Below, in pieces: positions 44,462 through 56,807 of a stretch of 64,000 nucleotides of DNA. The translations under genes and the position numbers were made by a program. The notes beneath the pieces were generated by a model. That model made no database searches, was not told the DNA's origin, and saw nothing but the letters and a program-made list of their open reading frames with translations. The first letter of the stretch is position 1. The number at the start of each line of letters is the position of its first letter. The stretch is from Nectonema munidae. Lineage: Eukaryota; Nematomorpha; Nectonematoida; Nectonematidae. Location of the stretch: NCBI GenBank assembly GCA_030549495.1, contig JAUIRK010000936.1, positions 930,001-994,000 of the forward strand, given 5' to 3'.

Positions 44462-47400
44462 TTAATCCATAAGTTTAATAAGAACCTCACATTTATTCTT
44501 TAGAACTTTAATCGCTTCTGTAAAAAGATCACTTGATTTGTATGCTCCAGTTGATTCAATATTAACTAAAATAAAGTAAATTTATTGAAGGTAAGAAAAA
44601 TTTAAACATCTTACTAATTTATTATATATAATTGTCAAGATAATTTTAAACAAAAACCTTGATAAAATTTAGTTGATCGCACTTTTCGCCGAATTGAGAA
44701 ATTCGGCAGTATATCATCATCAGCTTGCTAAGCAACAAATGCTGCTCTCGGACATTACCAAGGTCCTAGATCCCCACCAATATTTAGAATCTAAACCCTA
44801 AGATGATTTAAAAGCTTTATTTATTTTCGTTTGGCTGATGAAGTAATTTATATAAATTTCAGATTTATTTGTTTTTACAACACTTGCATTCGTCATTTCA
44901 TTTTTAAAATTTTATATCAAAATTTGTTTCAGATGGACAAAGATTTTTTCTTTTGTATTTTATTTATTTTAAATAAAAAATTGTTCTCTTTTTTCAAATT
45001 AATTTGTTCTCATTACATAACTTAACTCCCCCGCAAAATTTCAGCTGAAACAAATAATGACATATGCTTGCATATTTACTGCCAAATTTGTATATGTACG
45101 AAATAATTTTTTTGAAATGCCCGCAGCTAAATTGAATACAAATTAAAGCCTTTGTGGGGAAGCAGAGGGGATATTCAGTGATCGTTTATACTTCTGTAAC
45201 GTTCTGGTTGGGCTCGTTGTGCGTGTGCCCCAAAGGGTGTGAAGATGACCGGTCAGACTGTGAGTGATACTTACTGGTTGTTCTGATTACTTAACTTCAT
45301 AAAGTTGTGTTTAATGCACTAGATTTTGGTCAATATATTTATACATGGATCAGGATTACATATTCAACCGTTCTTTTCTTTCGTGGTAGTTAGAACGAAG
45401 CCTCAAGAGAAGAGTTAAAACTGGTACTCACATATTCATACATATGATGCAATGGCTGATCGTGGAGTTATAAGATATGAAGTTCGTACGCACAGTACAG
45501 TGACTCGCACTATTGATTTTCTCAGCAATATTATTTATTGGTTTGATGGAGATAAATCCAAAGGTAACCTTTCCTACAGCCAAACATACGAGTGTTGCAT
45601 AGCTGTAGTGACAAAGTACGTTCAAATAATGCAAGATGGGTGGATCTATCCAAGGCCAGCTGCCATTCACTGCGAGGGGAAGATCATGAATGATTTAGAA
45701 AACCAGTACAAGCAGAAAGCATAAACTACTTGGTGCACCAGACTTACCTTAAAGCAGTAAGTCACCAGGCAAACTCATCAGTAATGAGATCATTTCCACT
45801 TAGATAAGTGTACGTGTAGTGATCAGATTGCCAGCACGATACTACTCTAAGAAACAATGACAATGTGAAAGCAGTGTGTATGTGTGTGTAGAGACAAAAC
45901 TGGGCAGGCTTCTTCTCTGGTATCCTTGTAAACACATTGGAGAGTTGATGATGGCTCATGTATGGGATGATTTGAAGATTGAAGTATAATGTTCATAAAG
46001 CAAGGTGGATGGTAAAGCAGCTCTATTGCCACAAGATAGTGCTTCTTCGAGACACCCTTCTTCCTGAAATTGCGTCCAAGGCACAGATTACGAAGTTACC
46101 GCGCATTGTAAACATTACTATGTCTACAACATATGGTGGTTTAAGTGCTCACTTGCAACATCAGCTCCCGCACTGGACATGGAGTTTATTCGGAACTTGA
46201 AGGCCTATGAGACAATAGATGAAGCAGTTGCAAAATCAGCCCTGAAGGCATTTCGAAATCATGTATGGTACCTATACGCTAAAATGGCCCACCTGCTATG
46301 TGGGACTATACTTTTAAAGATTGCAAGAAAGAGATACTGGCTAAGAAGATCCTACAACAACCAGATTATGCTGACAATGAAGCAGAGCTTCAGTTTGTGG
46401 GTCGTCATGGAACTGGTTATGGCAAACCTGATCTATTTGCAGTCAAGATTGATGCTAAAAAGTTAAGTGATCTTTTGACGCCTGCATCCTGGAGGTTTTT
46501 CAAGATTCTCGTCTTCTTACTTGAATTCATGAACTATCCTCCTCAACAGTCGCCAGAAAATGCTGCATACAAGAAAGCTTCTGAAGTTCTTCACCATTTC
46601 ATAGTCACAAATAGAGTACCGTATGGGGTCACATTTTTCGTTCGTTCGTTCTGCGATTTAAAAATATAATTTAAGTCAAATTCAATATTGCCTCTACAAG
46701 AGTACGCTATAAAATTTCCGAAAACATCAGATTGACACAAAAAGATAATCAAGATGTGCACGCTTAGGATTACCTCCTACATGCTCCAAATTCTTTAGGG
46801 TTACTCTGTTTTCATATGAAAGCTTTCGCAGAAAGATCGGAAAAGCTTTTAATTTTAGTGGGCAGATGAATCACCCTAATGAAGGGTATAGGTTTAGGAG
46901 ACGCATTATCGTTTAAAAATATTTAAAACTTACATATGAAATGATCAAATACTTTGCTAATTTCGACTTCATTCTTGAGATCTTCATACTGAAAAATGTT
47001 TCGATTGCAGGCATCGTATCTTGCATCACCAACCTTGGCGATTGTTTTTCCTATGATATTTTATAAACTTGAATTTTATTGGGAATAGAAGTAGTAAAAG
47101 GAAATAAGATTTTTATCAGAGGCATTTTAAAAGTATCGCACTCATTTCATTTTAATTGTAAAAGTTTGAAAATTCATGATGAGGCATCTTAAAGTTTGGC
47201 GCAACTCATATTATTCCGTGTAAAAAGTAGTAAATTTTGCAGAAAAGCTACTAGTATAAATATGGAAGCATTTAAAATATATTTTCCATAAACCTTTATG
47301 AAGGTTGAACGCGGGGAGACAAATAATATTTTATTATAAAACTTAGTATACTAATCTGCTCACCTTGAATTGAACTAAATATAAAAATAAGAATGATCAG

Positions 47401-50400
47401 ATAGTATACAGCTTTTCTATATATTTCAACCAGCATCATTTCAGTGATAGTAGGCATTTTTACTATACTAAAAAGGGTTCTAGGAAAATTTGCCGTAAAA
47501 CAAGTGTTTGTGATAAAAACAGTTTGGTTTCTGAAGTACCATTTTATCTCTTCCAAACAACCAAGCCTGGCTTTCGAAGTTTCTGATAAGTAAACAACCA
47601 ATAAGGAAATAGAGTAATTATTTTTTTATTTTATTATCCGTATTTTCGATCTATTAGGTAAATATAGTTAAGATCGCCAACTAATTTCAGTCCTCCTCTA
47701 CTAGTTTCCATTTGATAAACCATCGTCTGCTTACAAAAAACTATAGTTGAAAAAAAATAAAGTAAAATAAAGATAAAATAAAAAAAATAATTACTTGGCC
47801 AAATTTGGTTGTTTGAAAAAGATTAAATGGTACTCCAAAAACCAAACTGTTTTTATGACAAATATTTGTTTTACGGCAAAATTGTCTTGCGGCGATTTTT
47901 CCTATTAGGCGAAATTTCCCGAGGCGAGTTTTCCTACGGCAAACTTGTTTACCGCGAATTTTCTGGATACTACCAAAAAGATATCAAAATAGACAAAATA
48001 CATGTAACGTGTTTAAAATATCAATGAAAAATGAAAGGACTTGTCAAAAATTACAAAAAGTATAGAATAAAAATTAATTTACAAGTAAGCTAAAAAGTGG
48101 CGTAGACAGGACGAGGCATGTGGTGAAGTACCCCTCCATTTTCGTTAGGTGCCCCCCCCCATTTTTATTCTTTTAAAAATTTAAAGCTAATATATAGCTC
48201 TATCTTCATTGATGAAGTGATGGGTATTTTTTTGCAAAAATCCCATAGGCTTAAACTTTTTTAATATAAATTTTGTTGACTTTTAAGCTTCTGAGTAATT
48301 TTTTTAATTTTATTTTTAAAATGTGGCATCTCATTTTTTATTTTTCGCTGACCACTTTATTCGTAACACTTATTTTTTAACAAAATTTCCTAAAATATTA
48401 GTTACAATTTACAAAAATGATTACAAAATTTTTATATATAAATACATGAAGAAAACTACATTGTTCAAAAAATATTTTTAAAATAATTCTTTACAGCCCA
48501 AAAAACTGATAGGTACGCTTTGTTGGGCTGGGCTTAGCAGAATTTTTTAATTTATCACACAAATTTAACAGTAATGAAAAAAATAATACTATTTTTCCGT
48601 ATCCATAAATTGAATTTTATATAACATATCAAACAACTTTATATAGAAATGAAAAAATTAAATAAATTTCTATCTGTGTTTAGAAGATACTTCTTCTTTT
48701 GAGCTCATGGTAGAAGCAAACGAAGGGCGCTTCAAAAAGTTACACAGATATGATAGTCCAATAAAGGCGTTCAATTTGGATGTGTAACGCGGTTCAATCA
48801 TGGATCCTATATGAAGAAGCCTAAAATAATGGCCAGCCTTAACTATTTTATATATGGAGATTAAAAGCTATATCCGATGTCTTTTTTTATGGTATTTAAC
48901 CATCCATTCTATACGCGTTCGGCTTCTCGAGGCCTCACTTTTCTAATTCTGATAAACAGCAGAGGGTCTCAGTAAGAGTTTTCATCATAGAGAGGTTACA
49001 TGAGTTGACAAGCATTCTGTTTCCGACAACGACACCCCCTTTGTATTTATAGTAAGTGAGCATACTTTCATATTCATTTAAATTCAGTTCTTTGAGATAC
49101 GCGGATCTAAAAATATTAAATAAGAATCTTTTATTTAACATAATAGTTCCACAAAGCCATTAACTTTTACTATGAGCCCAAAGCAGCAAGCTTATGTGTT
49201 GTAAAATAGCTGTCTGCGTATAGACCAGATCCTAGCGGAACATTGCTTTTTTCAACCAATTTTCACATATATGATAAAGCTTAAAATATCTATCATGTTT
49301 ATGAGGATTGTATACAGAGCAATTTCCTCTGAAAGCCACGAGTTTTTCATCAATAGTGACAGCAGAATGATGAGTCCAAAACATTGAAAAATGATCACAA
49401 ATATATCGAATCGAACCGATTTTGTCATTTACAAGGCGATTTTCCTTGTTATCAAATCTTATAAAGATGGATGAGAGTAAACATTTCGCGCCCAAGTGCA
49501 GCTCTAAAAAATGACTTCCAAAAGAAGAAAAGAGGTCAGATGTCTTAATTTGCTGGTCACCATTTTTACCAATATAAAGCAATATTCCAAAATAGGATAA
49601 TAGATTATGAATCTTGAAACTTTAATAACAATGAATTAAAGTTAAATGTTTAGGATGGTTTGATCTAAGAAAATCATACAAAACGAGAAAAATAAGGAAT
49701 ATAAAAACATAATTACAATTACATTCAAGTGTCAAGAACGATCTAAACATTAAATTCATTTTTACATGTTCCTCGGGGACCAGGTGAATGACGAGAAAGG
49801 TTTCGTATATTCATACTTTCAACTCTTGATGACCAGGTATATTCTGATGAAACTGGAGCCTCTAAATTTTCATGAATTTTCTTCGGAAATGTGAAATGAA
49901 GAACTACTAGAGGAAGAACATGACACTGTTGAATTTGAAGTAAATTGAGTTTCTTTTGAGAGGTACACATTGAGTAGGGAAGTAAATGTAGTGAAAGGGG
50001 AAGTAAGACTTGAAGAAAACGAAAGAAAGACGACGAAGCAGTTGAATGAAGGAAAAACAAAGTGGGATAGAAGAGACAGATAAAAAATATTTAATATATT
50101 TTAATATAAATATTTGTTTGCAAAGCTTATCATAAATATCTTGCATTTTATCATCGATGCCGCATAACAAGTCAAAAATGATGCCAATTGCTAATACATA
50201 GTACATATGCATACTCTATTAGAGAAATAAAAAATAAGAAGCGAACGCCATCTGAGTGATCGAAAAACCATGCTGAGAAAATATTTGGTGTTTATGGAGT
50301 TTTCATCAGAAACAATACATACAAAAAACAAGTATAAAACTGCAGTTTATTTAAAAAATTTTATAGATGGAGTTAATTTTTTGAAGCCATGCTGTTTTTA

Positions 50401-53400
50401 GATAAATTAGCTCACATCAAAAAGCCTCATAATCCCAAATTTTGTTATACACAACAAATTACCATATTTAAAGTGAAAAATTCCGAAAAAACAAATTATA
50501 TGGTATAAAAATGTATAAAGTCTGTAAACGACGTTTTGAGATATGAGTTTGTAAAGCGAAGGTTAATAAATATTGTTTTAACTAATTGGTTCTTCGTTGA
50601 TAATGAGATAGAGTACCATGGAGCCAAAAAATAACAATATATAGTTTATGGTATTTGAATAAACATTCTATAATTTGTCAAAAGAGACTTGTGGGTAGAA
50701 AAAATCAAGATTAACCCTAAAAAAAAAATAAACTTCCAATAGCCAATTAAATATTGATACCTTCTTTGTTTCTATGTAAAAGGATAGTTCCTTTAGAAAA
50801 ACACTTTTGAAGACGAACTGCTTTTTCTCCAAAGATTTTACTCTTTAATTTAATTTCAGGCAAGAGACGATACGATGCCACGGCTGTTCATCGGTAAAAT
50901 ACTTTAGAGAAGGAAGATTAAGGAAGAGTGTGCATTACCAACGGGGGAAAATTTCACGTGATCTTTTCCTATACTCTTCACAGCATGCATTTTCATGTCT
51001 ATTTCATGGCCCGGTCTAAGCTTCGCTATAAGTATGTCATTGTGAACAGGACTAACACTCTCCATCGTCAGTTTACTTGCTTGCGATTCTCCAAACGGAA
51101 TCCACTTAATCTGATCACTATATACTAAGAAGTTAGGAATAAAAAAATTAAAGCAAATTCCGTTAAAAAGTTATACAATAGGCAAAAGTGGTGCCATTCA
51201 AAGGTATTTTACATTAGATATATTCCATAATAATTTGAAGAAATCTCTTAATAAATGGCACAGATCATAAAACTATTTTCACTAGTTAACAAAATAATTT
51301 TCTAAATTTGGTTCTGATCTTAGAGATAACAGGCAATTGCAAAGGGGTGCGAAGGAACTGAAAATGGTATATATGAAGCAAATAATTAAATAACCAACTG
51401 AATTTATAAGAGAAGGACTTTTGCTATAACCAACTTAGATTCAATTTAATTTTACTTTTGTTATGATAAAGAAGGAAATAAAAGTATACGATGCTCAAAC
51501 TTTTAGCTAGCGGCCAGACCCCTTTTCCAATTCCATTAAACCCTTTTGGAATTCGAAAATGCATTTTTGCAATTTTTCTTCTACATTTTACAATTTAAGC
51601 ATTATTTTTTTGTATATGAAGAAATTTCAATCATTTAAAGAAATTATTTTAAGGAACAAAACAAAAAATATTTAAACAAATTCATGGCCAAATAATCTTT
51701 TTTTGTATGTTCCACGCTACGTGAGAAAAATAGTTCTGATAGTTGTTAGTATTTATTTTCTTTATTGATAGCTACATGTGAGCTAAGTGATTTTTTTTAC
51801 ATTTCTTTTGCTCTAATTTTGGGAAATGTTTTTACAATTGCATTGAGCAATAAGAATAAGGAGATAAATACTTCCTTTCAAAATGTAAATCAAAATCCTT
51901 ATAAATAAAATAGTTGAAATGGATTGGAATCGGTGACATGACAGGTTGTTTGAAAGGGTGGACTCAGCCTCTGGGTTCGATTCCTTATCGATATCAATTT
52001 TATTCATAGTGTGACATAAGCGGTATAGTGCCTTGTCAATGAAAACAACCCACCCACGGTACCTTTTACCTTGAACAAAAACAATTTTGGAAAATATTTA
52101 TACTGTTTGCAGTTCAAAATTTATTTTTTTTCTAAATTCTGAATTTTTAAAGTTATAATTTTATTTTTTGAATAGTTATTAGCTATAAAATTGAAGCACT
52201 TTTTCTGGTTTATTAACAGTGTTTATCTCATTAGTGACCAATAAAATTAACAATATCCAAGAAAAATTATAACGAAACCCACAATTTTATAGCTAATTAA
52301 ACCAAATTTTTTCGATATAATTTGATTGATTTTTCAATATAATTTGATTGATTTTGAATAACTAATATTTCTTTTAAATAATAAGTAAGAGTGCAACGGA
52401 ATTGCAAAAAGGTGTTATTGAATTGCGAACGGGTGTGCTTGAATGGCAAAAAAGTGCGACCGAACTGAAAATGGTATAAATGAATTTCTCTAATGCGTAA
52501 AGACACTTCTCTAGCAGCATGTACCAATAAATAACAGATTAAATGGAGTGTTCTGATAAAACGTAGTAAAAGAATTTTAACATTTATCTAAAATACCATT
52601 CATTTCGTAATTTGAAGATAGTTGTTTCTCTTTAAGACTAAAAATAGATGAAACGATACCAAAGTCAACATTTATTTTGAAGAGGTAACCTCTCGGAGGT
52701 CTGGTTAAGCGAGCATTTTTTGTCCACATAGAACGCTAGTAGCAATGCACAATCAGTAACTTTATCACCTGAGTTGTAACCCCATTTGCAATTCATTTAG
52801 ATTATGCCACGCTCGATTTTCTCCATTTTAACTTCACTACACAAATGATTTTTTATTTGCAAACTTGAGGCGGGAGATTAGCACATTATTTGGTCAATTT
52901 TTCCTTAATTAGGGCTTATATATAAGGTAGGGTGATCTAGGGATGTATCGTTTAATCGACATCCGTAATATCGGAACTGGATCTTTATTCAAGTTAAAAC
53001 TAAAACCCATTTCTGAATTATTCTATATTTTTTGGCTTATTTAATATTTATCTATGCTAAAATATCTACAAAAAACTTAATATTTTTAAATGATATTACC
53101 TTGATTTTCCAGAAAACCTAATTATTTGGAGAAAAATAAATGTCTGTGAATTATTTACTTTGAATTTTAACTATTAAAACAAAAATTTTTGGGGATTGGT
53201 AGTTTATCGCGTGAACGCAGGCTAGGAAACTATCATGCATATAAGGAGGAAATACCAGAAGAATTATTGTATAAAAGTGTGGGATCGCTAGACTCGGGTA
53301 GATTATTAGCTTTGTGAGTGCATTTCACTTTAAGTTCATAAACTAAAGTATCTTCTTCTGAAGGATCTTGATCTAGTAAAGAAAAACTCAGGTATATAAA

Positions 53401-56400
53401 TAGACGTTAGAAATATGTGTAATACGTTTTTCCTAACCTGGATTTGCCATCTTAAAAAATGTAGGATCTGCTTTGAGAGGAATTAGGCCTATTCTAGAGC
53501 ACAAAACTTCATCTTGGATGATAGATGTGTTATTAAAGAGAAACACCTTGTCAATGGCCATTGTTGGAACCTAGACATAAAATGGTAATACTTATAATAA
53601 TAGAGATAGATCTTCAGATTTTCATGATAGATAAACGGGATTAACTACTACAGTCAAACCTGTCTAAACCTAACTTAAAGAATATAAACAAATTTTTCGG
53701 TTTTTACAAATGTAAAAAAATGTGTAATAAAAACTTTTATTGAAGTGTATACATATTTTTTAAAATAAAAATCATCTAAACTTGTTTGTTTGAACTTAAG
53801 TTTCTTCTTTCTGCTTCTGCTTCTTGTAAAATTTTAGAAGCCGCTTCGTACATCTTTGTTCTTGATGTGTTTAAAGCAAACTTTTTTACATCATACATCA
53901 TCGAAACTACATCTTCAATACTGATTATATTTTCGGTGGCATTATTGTTCCTACTTGAGCCTGAAGTTGTGGAATTTTTGTCTTTTAAATAGTCTTGCAA
54001 AATTACTTCTTCCCAACTAGCATTATTTTCAATAGGGAGATTTTCGTCAATATTATTGTACTGTTCTAAATCTACATGTGTATAAAGAAAGATGCATTTG
54101 TTCAGGGGCGCACATCCTCAAAATTATTGGGGTGGTGAAATTTTTTTTATACAATTTTCAAAATTACTGTTCTGGAAATATCTTGGGAGACCAAGCAATT
54201 CTTTAAAATATAGTGTATATAGCGCATACGTGAATTTATAAGACTACTTTATATTTTTGAACAAAATTGGTGAAATTTAAATTCTATACTTCCAGCATTA
54301 ATATTTTAATTAAATTTGCATATCGCATATACATTAGTTTATTCTATTTCATTCTTAATTAAGCTTAAGTAAACTAAAGTTTTTACAGGCATAGCACGAA
54401 AATATAACGCCGTTTCATCACAATTAAAAACATTACAAGGCGTGTAGTCTTTACATATTGAGTTGATTCTTTCTTTAAAATTATTAACATCATTACTTTC
54501 TCCAACTCGAAACGCTTTTATAGAATGTCGAGCTTTAAAAGAGTCTAACCAACCTGTAGATGCTTTGAACTCTGAAAATCCGAATTCTTTAGCGTAATTC
54601 AAAGCTTTGTCACAAATTATAGAACCGGAAATATTAATCTTGCCCTTGCTTCATGACACCATGTCCATGTAAGATCATTGATTTCTTCATTTTAGATTTA
54701 AATTTACACCTTTTTTGGTCGTTAGAAGCATAATTTCAAAATGAGATCAATAAAAATTTTGTTATTTTTGTTTAATTTCCTGTGTAATCTATCTTATATG
54801 TGATCAACATCGTATTTATTTTTATTTTCTCAATCAAATCCAGAGTAACCTCTCTTTTTATCCATTCTACTCAGCTATGTCACATCTTTAGCTGTCACAC
54901 ACTGATTTGCGTAATCGCATTTGTATTGACAACGGCCTTTTCATAACAAAGCACGTCTACAGTTGCTATTACACATTGCTAGAGGATGCAACAGAATAAG
55001 AAAATAGATTGTATTGGATAAACGTTATGAATTGAATAAAATATAGCAAAGCATTGAAAAATATATTTCGGTTTTTACAGATTTTTTTATGAGTAAATAA
55101 CATGGAAAATTTTTCTAATTATTTTAGTCGCAAGTTTCGGTTTTCAAAAGGCTCAATATATATAATTTCATTAAAAAAAATTGGGGGTATGTGAACAGTC
55201 CGGTTTAAGCAGGTTTAACTATATTTAATTTCCAAAAAACATTCATCTTTTTTAACTTGCACGAAATCCGAAGTAATTCCTAAAATTAACGACTATCCAA
55301 ATTTCAGTAAGAATATTGAAAAGAGCAAAACTCTACCTACCTTTAATTATATAACAAATTGTCATAAGTTTCCAAAGAATGTATACTATATTCTCCTTTT
55401 CATTATTCCTTTATTTGAAACATAACTATTATAACAATATATTTTTCTAAAACACGAAATGTTTTGCAAATTTTATTCTTATATATGGACAATTAAGAGG
55501 CATTTTTCAAAAAAAAAAGAATAATCAATCGAGGAAAAAAGCTTGCGATAAAATAAAAAAATTGATGACATATATGACAGCTTTTGAGTATGCCAAGGAT
55601 AAGTCATTTTACACTTAAGTACTAGAAGTAAATTTTTATAGTTATGAATTTTTTGTTTTTTAAGGTTTACATCAATTGTCAATGGCTTATAGTTTTAGTG
55701 CTATTTTGCCAAAATATTATGTCGCAACGTGCTGTACATTTTTACTTTCTTATTTTGTATTGTTTTACTTAAATACAAAAATATTTTAAATAAGAGAAGG
55801 GATGTTTCACTACAAAAATTTTTGAGTCACTACCAGGCTGTGTTCGATTCCCAGCAATGGAAGTTTCAACTGCACCCAGCTGATGATACCCAAAAAAGTC
55901 GAAACAGACGTTAGATTTTTTAGGAAATTATGTTAAATTCCCCCTCTCGCCATTGGAAACCACTGATATAACCCATACACTAAAATAAACTATCCGATAA
56001 GAATTTAAGGTATTTATCATTGGCCAAAAATGGCCCAAAATTGCAGTTTAAGATGAACTTTTTTTAAATAAAAATGTTGAGTTTAAGTTCTTTGCTATCC
56101 ATGGACAGAGAAAATATTCGAAATAAAAATCTAAAAAAGCTATGAAATTTAGCTCAATTAGTGGAATATTTCATGTTGTAAAGCAAACACAATTTGATCA
56201 TTTTGAAAAAAATTGTAAATAAACTCAAAAGACTTTTTCCTTCCTCTAAACCCCTAATAATTTCCATGCCTTATTGCAATATTTTATGAGTACCAGGTTT
56301 TTTGGTTTGAGGCTCATACACCCAAGTTTTCAAATATTTAAGTCCGATTTCTAGAGATTCAGGAGATTGAAACTAGGATTTAAGGAGATTTCAAAAAGAA

Positions 56401-56807
56401 AACATGGGGTGAATGACGTAAAGATATGTAATTAAATATCAGATTGTAGTAAAAATAACAAAAGTATTTACCTACCTCAGCTAGCAATATCCGTCTTAAA
56501 CTATTTGGAAGTGAAGGATTGCAACCAAGTATATCAAATTCAATTTCCTGATCACTAATATTAATAATTTTGATACTTAAATTCTATTAAAAAATTCAAA
56601 TATACAGATATCAAAATGAAAGCTTTAAAAATACCTTCTTTAATGATTGGAAATAATTTTCATGTTTGGAAGGCGTTGATTTTATAGGCTGTAATAAGAA
56701 AAAAGAAGTCAGAGATTAAAAATTAGTTTATTTATTTAAGTGAAAAATAAATGAACCTTTATAACCGTATGCTCTTTTAGTATGACTTTATTCTGTTCAA
56801 GAACCAT
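44462..56807 (-). CDS. POLR1C: RNA polymerases I and III subunit RPAC1, nine exons
   Basis: RPAC1 (AC40) pairs with RPAC2 as the alpha-like assembly platform of nuclear RNA polymerases I and III (family knowledge). Exons, 5' to 3' on the minus strand: 56757..56807, 56635..56688, 56476..56583, 53438..53570, 53256..53372, 50939..51124, 50761..50883, 46934..47050, 44462..44565. All eight introns are GT-AG, phases agree throughout, and the 993-nt CDS gives 330 residues (human about 346). Landmarks: [13 protein letters not shown] | [16 protein letters not shown] (residues 59-87), the alpha-like dimerisation motif split by a 2.9-kb intron; LGLIPL-type [71 protein letters not shown]; and the C-terminal [20 protein letters not shown]. 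Introns of 51-68 bp alternate with ones of 2.1-3.7 kb loaded with repeats. No frame damage. The ATG at 56807 is the only reasonable start. Confidence 0.97.
44678..44725 (-). other. Hammerhead-like motif, non-canonical
   Basis: On the minus strand CTGATGA (44723-44717) is followed, after nine extra bases, by a perfect 7-bp hairpin (GCCGAAT / ATTCGGC, loop 6) and then GAAAA. A true hammerhead has the hairpin directly after CTGATGA, so this is only similar, as in tails of some Penelope-like or related retroelements. In POLR1C intron 8. Confidence 0.35.
45452..46740 (+). pseudogene. Fossil of a second unnamed multi-copy ORF family (fossil 2)
   Basis: Frames include [20 protein letters not shown] with [20 protein letters not shown] (46140-46275), then in another frame [19 protein letters not shown] (46460-46520), [19 protein letters not shown] (46555-46610) and a decayed tail. 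I recall the same motif order (SAPxxD, NHLWYL, FFE, VTND) in uncharacterised arthropod predicted proteins with many copies, without a known function. An upstream 90-codon frame (45452-45724, [11 protein letters not shown]) may be its N-terminal part or unrelated. Stops and frameshifts show it is dead. In POLR1C intron 8, antisense to the gene. Confidence 0.5.
47487..47882. repeat. Foldback inverted repeat, arms 78 bp
   Basis: Arms 47487-47564 and 47805-47882 are inverted copies at about 90% by eye (shared AAACCAAACTGTTTTTAT and TTGTTTTACGGCAA), separated by 240 bp. In POLR1C intron 7. No transposase is seen. Confidence 0.82.
47870..47968. repeat. Degenerate minisatellite, same motif as 22586
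   Basis: Units ACGGCAAAATTGTC, GCGGCGATTTTTCC, AGGCGAAATTTCCC, AGGCGAGTTTTCC, ACGGCAAACTTG and CGCGAATTTTC recur every 15-18 bases. They start inside the right arm of the foldback repeat. Confidence 0.65.
48096..48160. mobile_element. Fragment of a hAT MITE
   Basis: GTGGCGTAGACAGGACGAGG and the C-tract after GTGCCCC resemble the MITE at 26416-26596. Only one end is visible. Confidence 0.45.
48890..50060 (-). mobile_element. piggyBac transposase fossil in POLR1C intron 7
   Basis: Minus-strand [17 protein letters not shown] (49790-49743) fits the pre-domain linker. Then [19 protein letters not shown] and [18 protein letters not shown] (49470-49290) carry the piggyBac IDEKL/FRG core, and [15 protein letters not shown] (49055-49010) matches the KGGVD.xDQ block. 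The N-terminus (to about 50060) is serine- and acidic-rich in other frames. Broken by frameshifts. Confidence 0.75.
51930..52074 (+). repeat. tRNA-derived SINE-like copy in POLR1C intron 5
   Basis: Box-B-like GGGTTCGATTCC (51979), TGCCTTGTCAATGAAAAC and a tail GGTACCTTTTACCTTG echo SINE family A, but the head differs, so this may be a related subfamily. Confidence 0.6.
53651..55221 (-). mobile_element. Tigger (pogo superfamily) transposon, dead, in POLR1C intron 3
   Basis: Left terminus CAGTCAAACCTGTCTAAACC and inverted right terminus TAGTTAAACCTGCTTAAACC, each next to TA (53649-53650, 55222-55223), as Tc1/mariner-type elements require. The minus strand encodes [20 protein letters not shown] with [12 protein letters not shown] (CENP-B-like HTH end) and [17 protein letters not shown], the first catalytic Asp block (54600-54380). 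A terminal fragment follows at 54000-53776. The DDE middle is deleted; a possible MITE scrap lies at 54102-54140. Confidence 0.92.
55222..55829. other. AT-rich part of POLR1C intron 3
   Basis: No exon or repeat recognised between the Tigger element and the hammerhead-like motif. Confidence 0.4.
55839..55912 (+). other. Hammerhead-ribozyme-like motif, probably Penelope/retrozyme-derived
   Basis: CTGATGA (55880-55886), a poorly paired linker TACCCAAAAAAGTC, GAAAC (55901-55905), AGAC, and GTT (55910-55912) follow the order of a minimal type I hammerhead with a 2-bp helix III (AC/GT). A box-B-like TTCGATTCCCAGC lies 40 bases upstream. Helix I has no partner after the would-be cleavage site, so this copy looks truncated or inactive. 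Confidence 0.45.

Noticed and set aside
46298-46669. Intact 123-residue protein gene
   Set aside because: It is one frame of a longer broken ORF family member; upstream and downstream parts continue in other frames.
50640-50720. Alternative eighth POLR1C exon after an acceptor near 50718
   Set aside because: Phase does not fit exon 7 and the translation does not resemble RPAC1; the exon at 46934-47050 fits both.
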